Below are positions 28,417 to 40,200 of a stretch of 64,000 bases of DNA, piece by piece (within the stretch, counting starts at the first letter, position 1; every line of letters starts with the position of its first letter). The translations under genes were made by a program, and so were the position numbers. The notes beneath the pieces were generated by a model. It saw nothing but the letters and a program-made list of their open reading frames with translations. It was not told the DNA's origin and ran no database searches. Source of the DNA: Alviniconcha marisindica (taxonomy: Eukaryota > Mollusca > Gastropoda > Provannidae); contig JABMCL010002055.1 in assembly GCA_018857735.1 (NCBI GenBank), forward strand, positions 1,260,001 through 1,324,000. The letters run 5' to 3'.

Positions 28417-30948
28417 GTGAGAAAAACTGCTGGAGCACAGGTGTTGTGGGCTCACGGCCAGCGCAAAACACCTTTGTTTGTTATTGTGAACAGCTGTTAG
28501 CTGCTTGAGCTGACTGTTCAGTTCTAGACTGTGGTTTAGAGGTCTTTTGGGACAGAATCAAAATAGTACTGGCATTAAACACAGAACCTGTATAATAGAG
28601 TTAGATATCAGAGCAGCTTAGCCATCTCTCTTTGGGGGGAAATTAGCCTAGTAAGTCCACTATTTGTGTTTGTCAAACACTATAGCACCTAGTATGAGTA
28701 TTGTCCTGGGCAGAATCAGCAGAGTTAAAACAGACCCTGTATAGCACTCAGGTGCTTCACACTTCAACAGACCCTGTATAGCACTCAGGTGCTTCACACT
28801 TCAGAGCGCTTTTAGCAGTCTTATGGGGCAGAATCAGCCCAGTAAATATAGAACCTATGCTGCAAGGCTCTTCACACGTTAGCAGTCATTTGGGGCAGTA
28901 AGTAAGTAAGCTGGCGTTTTATGCCCAGTCGACCAGTGCAGTTATATCAGGGCCAATTTAGGGCAGAATCAGCCCAGTAAATACGAAACCTACGCAGCAA
29001 GGTTCTTCACATTTCAGAGCACCTTTAGCAGCCTTTCAGAGCAGAATCAGCCCAGTAAATACAAAACCTACGCAGCAAGGTTCTTCACATTTCAGAGCCC
29101 CTTTAGCAGCCTTTCAGAGCAGAATCAGCCCAGTAAATATAGAGCCTACGCTGCAAGATCCTTCCCACTTAAGAGCGTCCTTTGCAGTCTTTTTGGGCAG
29201 AATCAGCACAGTAAGTATGTAACCTACGTAGCTTGGTTTTATCCCACTTTAGAGCACCCTTGTTGTCTTCAACATTAACAGGTTCATAGCTTCAGCTGCT
29301 CTGTGCACACATAACGTTACTTACTGCATGCTTGTCAGGTGACTGACGCACTGTATGGGGCAAAGTCCCAAAGGGAAGGAACTGCAAAATCAAAATGTTA
29401 AAATGACGTAGTTGACATATATGTAGGATTGGGATCCAGATCTGTGTATAAGATGTAAAAGTGTCGTAACTTTTGCTCCGTTGATGCTTTGATAAACAAC
29501 TTCCTGTGAGCTACTGTGTGTTTATGCTTGTTACAGAACATTATGATAGTAGGTGTAGAACCGGCTCTGCAAAATGATGTAAGAATAGGCTCTGCAAATT
29601 GTTGTTCTGCTTTTAGAATAAGAGTCTCAGCCTCAGTCCTGTACATGCTGACAGATGTCATTGATTACCGTGACACACACACTATTGGAATAATATATAA
29701 CCAACTGTTGGGACAGTTTTAGTTTTAGTGAAAGTCTCTCTCCCTCCCTATACAGCTGCCTATCTGTCTGTCTGTATGTGTGTTACTCGGTCTCTCTTTT
29801 ACAGAGCGCTTTGTGTGTGTGTGCATGCGTGTGTGCATGCGTGTGTGCGTGCGTGTTAAGATTAAATTGAGTGTGTGTGTGTGTTAAGATTAAATTGAGT
29901 GTGTGTGTGTGTTACTTAAGATTAAATTAAGGGTGTGACAGCATTTGTGTGAATGACACAGGCACCATTGTGAATGCTGCTGTGTATATATATTCTTACT
30001 TTTTATTTACTTGATTCCATTAAGTTTTTATTCTAAGCGAGTGAAATTGTACAAGTCTTTACTTACTTTGTATTTACTTGTTTATTATTTATCAAAGGCA
30101 GACAACTGAATTTCCTTTTTAAGGATTAATAAAGCATTATTGTATTGTATGGTAATCTACAGACCTCGCTAGCTCAAGAATTGGACCAGACGGTGGGTGA
30201 ACGAGAGGCTCGCATCGCTGAGCTGACCGACGAGGTGGAGCAGCTGACGTCACAGCTGACGGAGCAGCAGGAGAAGGTGGAGCAGTTGCAGAGTGACAAG
30301 GCGGCACTGGAGGCTGAGCTTCAGCAGCGGGATGAGGACCTCAGTCAGGTGGCTCCCCCTCCCTTGTTGTAGTGGTTGTTTCATCGCATACCTGTTGTGA
30401 GGAAGCTGTTTCAAAGGCAGCATTGGGGAAGCTTGTGACAGACAGGCTGGAAGGCATATGTTGTTGTTGTTTTTTAGCCCATAGATACTATCTCAGGGTG
30501 GAGCACATATGTTGTTGTTGTTTTTTAGCACATAGATACTATCTTCAATGGACTAAACGGTTATGGTGAATCTGTGTAATGCAGCCAGTGTGGGAGATGA
30601 AAGATGGGCCGTTGGTTGCTTTTTCTGGCTTTTTTTAATTTATTTTTTTAAACAAAGATGCCTATCTTAGGACAGTACTTATAATAATTATGCAGACATC
30701 TGTGGAATATTCCCAGAAAAAAAATGCAACTCTAAATTCCTGATGGCTTGATAATTGGTTGGAGGGGTGGTGGTGGTAGTAGAAGAAAGCCAGGACAGTT
30801 AGTGTTCGAAAGGGCTGCGCTGAGGAGTCACTACTCGGTGCTTGATCTTCACTGCTCTGGTTTGGGTGAGGGTCAGGTTCACACATACACACATGTACGC
30901 ACACACTCATGCACACACACACACACACATGCACGCACGCACACACGC

Positions 30949-30981
<33 letters not shown>

Positions 30982-33900
30982 ACACACACACACACGCACA
31001 CACACACACACACACACACCACATACATCAAATTGACAGGACTGAGTAGCCGGATGGATATAGTTTGAAGTGGTGTGTTTTTTACATGGTGATGTGATGT
31101 GTTTATCCATCTGACAGCTTCAGGAGGAGAAGACCCAGAAGCAGGAGGTACTAGCAGAGAAGGACTCTCGTCTGGAACAGCTGGTGGAGCAGATCAATGG
31201 TCTCCAGACAGAAATCACCAGTCTCTCCACCTTCCAGGTAAGTGATGGGTCCTTCACCATTCATAGCATCCTTCTCCTGTCATAGCATCCACCACCTGTC
31301 ATAGCATCCATCACCTGTCATAGCATCCATCCCATGTCATAGCATCCTTCATTTGCCATAGCATACGTCACCCATCATAGTATCCATCACGTGTCTTAGC
31401 ATCCTTTGCCTGTCATAGCATCCTTCATGTCATACTCATAGCATCCTTAGCATCCATCATAACATCCTTCACCTGTCCTAGCATCCTTTGCCTGTCCTAG
31501 CATCCTTTACCTGTCATAGCATCCATCATAACATCATTCATGTCATATCGTCCTTCACCTGTCCTGGCATCCTTCGCCTGTCCTAGCATCCTTTACCTGT
31601 CATAGCATCCATCATAACATTCATGTCATAGCATCCTTTACCTGTCATAGCATCCATCATAACATCATTCATGTCATAGTGTCCTTCACCTGTCCTAGCA
31701 TCCTTCACCTGTCCTAGCATCCATCATAACATCCTTCACCTGTCCTAGCATCCTTCACCTGTCCTAGCATCCATCATAACATCCTTCACCTGTCCTAGCA
31801 ACCTTCACCTGCCCCAGCATCCTTTACCTGTCATAGCATCCATCATAACATCCTTCACCTGTCATAGCATCCTTCACCTGTCATAGCATCCATCATAACA
31901 TCCTTCACCTGTCATAGCGTCCTTCACCTGTTGTTGTTCCTTCACCTGTCATAGCATCCTTCACTTGTCATAACATCCTTCACTGGTCATAGTATCTTTC
32001 ACTGGTCATAACATCTGTCTCGTCTTTCACCTGTCATAGCACCTTTCACATGTCGTAGCATATTTCACATGTCATAGCATCCTTCACCTGCACTAGTTTT
32101 AGAGGGTCATTCAGGACAGTTTCTGTTTTCCTTCTAGTTTTCAGGACAGTAATCTTGAGTGGATCAGCCTGACGTCTTCACACAGAGACCCACTCTAATC
32201 TGTCTTCAAAGTTTCAGGTGCCTGAACACTTTTACACACAACTTGTACCCTTATATTAATCCTCAGCGGACCTCTTTGTGGTGTTGCGTGTTTCAGGTGG
32301 AGCTTCAGAAGGATTTTGACACTGTTCAGTCCATGCTGGATGAAAAAGAGCGTGAGATGGAGGCTCTGACCAAAGAGCTGCTCGACTCCCGCTCACTTCC
32401 TGAGGGATCCGATGTTTCTGTGAGCTGCTTTCTCTTCTGCTTTGCTTTTAGTCTTCACTTCAGCACACTTCATCAGAAATCCAAGTTGCTTCGTTAACTT
32501 TGACAACACTTGTCTTTTCACCACTCACCACTCACACATAATGATAATCGTGTAGTTTTTGGGGTTTTTTTTTTTTTTACTTACTTGGTGATGGGTTCTT
32601 AGTGGTGACTGGTTCACAAATGCTTTTTTTTTTAATTATTAATTTTTGTAAATGCCATTGCAATATTTTATGCATGCGTTTAATCATGGTGGCTTTCATA
32701 CTCATGCCAGTCTGATCCTTCCACTCTGTCACTTCATGAGTTTTTTGTTTACGGTTGTTGCATTGAAATGTTGTCACTTTACATTTTTATTTGGTTATTT
32801 GTTCTGAGCATAGCATCCTTCACTGGGTTATCTTTGTGTTTTGAGTCTGGTGGTGATGCTGTTTTGTGAAAAGAGATGTTGGGGCGTTGCTTGATTAAGG
32901 AGTTCAGGAACTGTCTTTTTAAGGGAACTGCTTTTCATAGACTAGTACTGGAAGTTTGTGTGTGGGTTTTTTTGGGTGGGGGGGGAGGGGGGGGATTGCA
33001 CCAGACTACTGCAAAATCAGATTAAAAAAACATTTAGGAGTTTTCCTAGCTAGTTTGTAATGTTTGCTAGAACAGCTTGAGAACCCTGTTTTGAGATCGT
33101 TGCCTGGTTGCAAGTGCTTCCCAAACGTGACCTCTATGTCACGGGTCTGTCCATTCGTCCCCTCCCTGCCCCAACCCCTCACCACCTCATGCCCCCCACC
33201 CCAACAAAGCGCCCACCATTGCCAGTAAAAAGTGTTCGCCTAGGCACCCACTAGCCCTGTCCCGTCTGTGATGGTGTTTGTGCTGGTATTGGGCACGGTG
33301 CATTTCGCAGGATCTGGAGGCGGAACTGGCGGCTGTACAACGACAGTTGCGAGAACAGTGCAACGTTGTGGACGAGAAGGAAGAAGAACTCTACGAGCTC
33401 AATGAGAAACTGGAAGCAATGGTAGTCTCCCTTTGCTGATGTCTTTGCAAAGCACTTACCTGACCTGTGTGCCATGTTGCCCTCTCTGTCTGTCTGATGC
33501 TCAGAAGTGTATGGATGTCAGCTTGAAGAGGAGGAGTGTTAGCGGCTTATAGAAAACCTGTGATTTAGGCACCAACGCATTGAAATAGGTTGAATTTCTC
33601 TTCCGTCCACTTTTTAGATAACGTAGTTTTGAGTTATCGTTCATGCCAAATTTAAGAAGTGGGTTTGAAATTTGGAGAGAGAAACCCCCTCCCAAAAAAC
33701 AACAACAACAAAACAACAACAACAACAAAACAACAACAACAACAAAAGCAACAACAACAACAACAAATCCTTAATGTACGTGCAATTGTTGTGTGTCTAC
33801 ATTCAGGAAGTGGGCCTGCATCCCCTTTTGCAGTCTCATTGAAATGCATTATTGAGTAAGGTGTAAGGGGGGAACAAAAGTAAGTGTAAGGAATCTCACT

Positions 33901-34146
33901 TAACTCCATCAGTGCAGAGACAAGAGGTCATACAGATCAAACATGAAAAAGAGAGTTGACTGAAAGAGTAATTGGATGGCCAACACAAGGTGCAGCCTTG
34001 ACAGGATTATAACACTGGTGACACTGAGACAGGTTGTGCAGAGGCAGTGCAGCTTAACCGTCATAAAAAACACCCCTCAGTATTATTTAACCTCTTCATA
34101 GCTAGATGTTCATTTCATTGTTGGTTCAGCCTGAATATATATACTG

Positions 34147-34231
<85 letters not shown>

Positions 34232-37200
34232 CGACCTAATTATTGTACTTAATACAGTAGCAAGGCAATGTTAGCATGTGCATGGAGCTGTCATATTATT
34301 TCCTTTTTGCCAAAAAACTAACACAAAAATGTAACCAGATTTGTGTGTGTGTGGATATATTAAGAGTTTGTGTGTAAGTTCTAACTGAAGAAAATTGCTG
34401 GTTAAAGCAGTGAAAGAGTTTTTAAAACGTTAGGATAAAGGAGCATTTGCTCATTTTTGTCGTGACTTTTTTTTTCTTTTTTTTTTGCGAAGCTTTTCTG
34501 TCTCTTGTATCCAAACAATTTTTTTAGGTTTAGATAAATTAGAAAGAAAATGATTAGATGTGCATTTTGCTTTGATTCAGATCAGTACATCATTTAATTT
34601 TGTTGTCTTGTGTGCATTGTTTGTCAAGACATCTGGAAACTACTAGTTAGGTACACACACACACACACCACATAATCAGCAGCGTACAATATATGTAATC
34701 GAGAGAGAGAGTAACCATTTGAAGATTCAAGACTCCTGATCTGTTGAGCAGCCCTCATTGTGAGTAATTCCTATAACATTTACAAGAATAATGCCTACTT
34801 TCAGGACTTTAACAAACATTTACACCAGTTCTCATGCTCTGACATACTCGTAGACTTTCATTCCACAAGAATTAGAACAGGCTGTTGATTCTGTGACTTT
34901 CTGTGTGAAAAATGAAATACACACATAAGTGAATAGCAGGTGAAGGATAGACAGGTTTAATAAAACGCAAACTGGGCACAAAATTTGATGGGAAGTGATC
35001 AAAGGAAGACATCTTTATGGAACACATCATCTGGAGCAAAAGAACCATGTCAGTGACAAATTGATGACTTTTCCGTCAGAGGTCAATTGTTTTTTGCTGC
35101 AAAAAAAGAAGAAGAAGGAAAAGTAACCAGAAAGTGATTGAAAGTGGCTATTCATGACCTTTTGTATGTAACAACATTGCACTTGCACTGTCCAGACTGT
35201 GTCCTTTGTGCTGTTTATCAGTTTAGCTTGATCAGAGGTAGGACCTGCACGGCGCTGATTTTAACATGTCACGACATTGCTGCGTAATTTTAGGTGAACA
35301 AACCCCAGTGAGCTGGATATTTGTATGTAACAACATTGCACTTGCACTGTCCAGACTGTGTCTTTGTGCTGTTTATCAGTTTAGCTTGATCAGAGGTAGG
35401 ACCTGCACGGCGCTGATTTTAACATGTCACGACATTGCTGCGTAATTTTAGGTGAACAAACCCCAGTGAGCTGGATATTTGTATGTAACAATTGCACTTG
35501 ATTTCCAGACTGTCTTTGTGTTTTATCAGTTTAGCTTGATCAGACGTAGGACCTGCACGGCGCTGATTTTAACATGTCACGACATTGCTGCGTAATTTTA
35601 GGTGAACAAACCCCAGTGAGCTGGATATTTGGCACTGTATAAACAACCTGGAAAAGATGTGTATTTCTAACTTCTTGTAGCCTTTGGAATTTTTGGTCCT
35701 GCATATATGCACGTTTTAATATATGGCTGGCTTGCATGCATTGTATTGCTGTTGTTTTTTTTTTGTTTTGTTTTTTTAAAGTTTATGTCACACTAGATGC
35801 TTTGTTCTGCATGCTTTTGTGGTGGAGGATGGGGGCTGGATGATTCTTTTAAATGTGCTTTGTTTTTATGGTTTATTATTGACCATTGTTCATATATATA
35901 TGTAAAACATTTGGGTTTTAATTTTGATTTTTGTTTCATTGTGTACACCTGTATAGTAACTCTGTATGCCTTAATAATACTATCCAGAAGTAAGATACTG
36001 GGAATGGTACGTATTTATAAGCTGTGTGTCAGTATTGAAGAGTAGGATGAAAGCATTACAATTTTTAGTATACATGTAAATTCTTAGATTTCTTTTCCTG
36101 ATAAATAAACCTTACTGTGTTGTGCCTTAAAACCAAGTTTGCGCAATAGATTGATATCACAATATCACCAGTAATCAGTTTTAAGAAGCTTCTGCATAGT
36201 GCCATGCCCCCACAGCTTATTTGGGCAGAAAGCACTTGAAGCGTTCACAGTTTACAATACAAACTCCAAGGGAAACCCTGGCAGCTGGTGTAAGCTTGAG
36301 CTCACTGACCCTCTCCCATTCCACGCCGGCTGTCCAGGAAGCCATCAAAGCAGAGCTGCAGTCGCTGAAGACGCAGCTGGCGGAGAAGGACAAGCAGCTG
36401 GAAAAGGACAGGAAGTCCCGCGCGGAGCTCCAGCAGGAAGTGTCGGAGAAGACGGAGCAGCTGGAGAAGGACCGGAAGCGTCTGGCAGAGCTGCGTCAGG
36501 AGCTGGAGGAGCTGCAGCGAGTGGAGCGTGGCAGTCGCGGCCGCGCCTACTCCTTCCCCAACCTGGATGTCAAGCCTATGGAGGACCAGGTGATCCTTCG
36601 TCTGCACTTTGCCCTCCCTGCACAGTCTGTCCCTAGGCACCTCCCCCTGTGGGCATCCTGCACCAGGGTGCTCTGGCTGGAGACATTCAGGTCCCCTCAG
36701 ATGAGAACCCAGAGCTACGGAAGGGTCTCTTTTTCTTCTTCTTTTAAGCCTGGAGTGGTGTCAGGTAGCTTGATGGGCATCCTGCACCAGGGTGCTCTGG
36801 CTGGAGACGTTTAGGTCCCCACGAATGAGAACCCAGAACTACTCAGAGCTCTCTTTTTCTTTTTTTCTTTTCTTTTTTAGCCTTGAGTGGTGTCAGACAA
36901 CCTGATGTGCTTTCCCTGCTGTAAACAATTCCGATTGCTACTGGTTTCTACCTTGTTAATACAGTTGAATTATTTTTCCTGAAAGTTTTCTTCAAACTGA
37001 AAGCTGCCTGTGATGTGAACAGTGAATCAGACTTTTGCTTGTGACCTGATTGATTCTGTGTCTCTCTGTGCCCAGTGAGATGACCATGTGCAGGCATTTG
37101 ACTGTGTGTTACACACCAGCAATCGCAATTCTGTGTCTGTCTCTTTGCTCAGTGAGATGACCTTGTGCAAGCATTTGACTGTGTGTTAAACACCAGGAAT

Positions 37201-40200
37201 CAGCCAAGAAGTGGGGTGCTACTTGTTATGAATGAAACTGTCAGATTACACGCGCCTGTGGGGATAACTCAGCTGGGTGGATGCAGGCATCATCCAGCAC
37301 CAGTGCATGCCCTCCCTGCTCTCCCCCACAGTTATTAGCCCTTCACACCCCCACCCCTGCACCACCCCACCGTTTTTACCTTGAAAGCTGTCCAGGCTAA
37401 GCGAAGGGCAGAAGGAGAGACCAGCACGGGCTGATAACCGAGGCACATCATGACCAGCTGTGAGACTAAGAGAAGGACCAGTAGAGATGAACCTCCTCCT
37501 TTCTCTGTGTGTGCCCAGGTGCGCGACCTGAAGACGGAGGTGTTCCACCTGGAGGGCGTGGTGAAGGACAAGGAGGAGCTCATTCGCTACCTGGAGGAGG
37601 AGAAGGCTGCGGAGGGCTCTCTGAAGGAGAAGGACCTGGCCGACCTGCGCCTACAGCTACAGGCCAATCAGGACAACATGGCCACCAGGGTGACGGAGCT
37701 GGAGGAGGAGCTGAAGGACTGGCAGCAGCGGTCAGTAGTCGGGGGCTGGGTGGACGTGGTGCTGTGCTCTGGGGTGGGGAGTGATTTTGTGGTGTGGACA
37801 GTGTGCTGGGGTGGAGACTGGTTTTGTGGTGTGCTGGTGTGGAGATTGATTTTGTGGTGTGATGGGGTGGAGATTGATTTTGTGGTGTGCTGGGGTGGAC
37901 AGTGATCTTGTGGTGTGGATGGTGTGCTGATGTGGAGTGATTTTGTGGTGTGGATGGTGTACTGGTGTGGAGACTGATTTTGTGGTGTGGATGGTGTACT
38001 GGTGTGGAGACTGATTTTGTGGTGTGGATGGTGTGCTGGTGTGGAGAGTGATTTTGTGGTGTGGATGGTGTGCTGGTGTGGAGAGTGCTTTTGTGGTGTG
38101 GATGGTGTGCTGGTGTGGAGAGTGCTTGTGTGGATGGTGTGCTGGTGTGGAGAGTGCTTGTGTGGATGGTGTGCTGGTGTGGAGAGTGCTTTTGTGGTGT
38201 GGATGGTGCACTGGGGTGGTGAGTCATTTTGTGGTGTGGATGGTGCACTGGGGTGGAGAGTCATTTTGTGGTGTGGATGGTGCACTGGGGTGGAGAGTCA
38301 TTTTGTGGTGTGGATGGTGCACTGGGGTGGAGAGTCATTTTGTGGTGTGGATGGTGCACTGGGGTGGAGAGTCATTTTGTGGTGTGGATGGTGCACTGGG
38401 GTGGAGAGTCATTTTGTGGTGTGGATGGTGCACTGGGGTGGAGAGTCATTTTGTGGTGTGGATGGTGCACTGGGGTGGAGAGTCATTTTGTGGTGTGGAT
38501 GGTGCACTGGGGTGGAGAGTCATTTTGTGGTGTGGATGGTGCACTGGGGTGGAGAGTGATTTTGTGGTGTGGATGGTGCACTGGGGTGGAGAGTCATTTT
38601 GTGGTGTGGATGGTGCACTGGGGTGGAGAGTCATTTTGTGATGATGGTGTACTAGTGTGGACAGTGATGTTGATAGTGTAGTGTACTTGTGTGGAAGTTG
38701 ATTTTATGATGTTGATGGTGTTGTGGATGACGTGCTGATGTGGAGAGGGATTTTGTGATGTGGATGGTTTTCTGGTGTTGATCATATGGACAGTGCACTG
38801 GTGTAGACAGTGATTTTGTGATGTGGATGGTTTCCTGAGTGATCATGTGGTGTTGATTGTGTGGCTGGGATGGGTGATATGCAAAGGCCTTGTTGAGAGA
38901 AAATGCTCGAACCATGATGCAAATATCTAAATGAATAATCCCAGAGTGTTGACCTGACCAGTTCCCCCTCTCACCACAGGCTGGCAGACGTGGAGTCCCA
39001 GAAGCAGGATGAGCTGGAGAACCTCCAGCAGCAGCTCAGCAGGCAGTCAGAGATGGTCCAGCAGCTGGAGATGGAGCAGCAGACTCTCCAGCAGCAGGGC
39101 CAGGAGGACAGCTCCACCATCAGCGGCCTGCAGAGGGAGGTCGCTCAACTGGAGGAACAGCTGGCCCAGGCCAAGGTGAGCGGCCACAGGCTGACAAACT
39201 GCATGCCTCTCCTTTGACGCCCACATCAGGGCACTGCGGGCACAGAAATTAGTGTCCTGCTGGGCTCCGGAGTTGTTGTCGAGGGTTGTCCCTTTGAAAG
39301 CCTGGAGCAGGTCGGAATGTATAGCCATGATGCATGCTTCGCCCACTGAGATCTGCTCATTTGGACAGAGTTGTGTTTGGTGTTGACTGTGTTGTGTTGT
39401 GTTAGTGGGACTGTTTTGATGGAGTTGCATTTGATGTTGATTGTGGACTATTTTGACCGAGTTGTGTGATGTTTTTGTGTGTGCTTGGAGCTGACGCAGA
39501 AGAATTTTGAATGTGTGAGGCAACCTGGTGTGACCCTATGATGGGACGTTAAAGTCCAACTAACTCCTCCCTTGACACATCTACGAATTGGCTTGTCGCT
39601 TAGGATGAACAAAGGGAGATCAGCTGTGATTTTCCAAGGAGCCACCCTGTCGCAGAGTAAGTGATGGTGAGCTGGACTGCATCTATGTATCAGGCCACAT
39701 TGGTTTTCCTGTAGTCTTTTCTTCTAGTCAGAGCTGTTGCTGAAAGTAATGGATGCATTGCTGTTTTAGGGCAAGAGCATCACCACAGGTGACATGAAGG
39801 CGCTGCAGCAGACCATGCTGGTTTCCCTGCGGTCTTTTCTAGCCAGAGGTGGTGCTAGCAGTAATGGATGCATTGCTGTTTTAGAGCAAGAGCATTGCCA
39901 CAGATGACTTGAAGGCACTGCAGCAGACCATGCTGGTTTCCCTGCGGTCTTTTCTAGCCAGAGGTGGTGCTCGCAGTAATGGCTGCATTGCCGTTTCAGA
40001 GCGAGAGCATCGGCACAGACGGCATGAAGGCGCTGCAGGAGAGGCCTCCGCAGGCCTCGCTGGTTTCCCTGTAGTCTTCTGTAACCAGAGGCGGTGCTGA
40101 AACAGTAAAAGTAATGGTTGCACTGCTGTTTCAGAGCGAGAGCATCGCCACGGATGACGTGAAGGCGCTGCAGGAGAGGCTGCAGCAGACCAGTGAGCGG

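Larger units (their letters stand above)
25184..30162. other. Large intron (exon 14 to exon 15)
   Basis: About 5 kb: the 46-bp array, a two-copy repeat of about 63 bp (TATCTTATTTTTCTAC.AGTC) at 26998-27092, a GT run at 28300-28411, a roughly 78-bp array at 28555-29240, short GTTAAGATTAAATTGAG repeats near 29850-29930, and a LINE-tail-like end. Two tiny phase-compatible candidate exons are listed separately. No other gene seen. Confidence 0.6.
33422..36337. other. Intron (exon 18 to exon 19)
   Basis: About 2.9 kb of AT-rich DNA with a (CAA)n tract at 33690-33768, an (AT)n run at 34149-34232, a three-copy repeat of about 158 bp at 35160-35632 and poly-T stretches. No candidate gene. Confidence 0.6.

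Noticed and set aside
37580..38681. Open frames of 150-220 codons on both strands (FVVWMVHWGGE and HHPHHKMT types)
   Set aside because: Product of the 37-bp minisatellite; periodic low-complexity translation on both strands at once.
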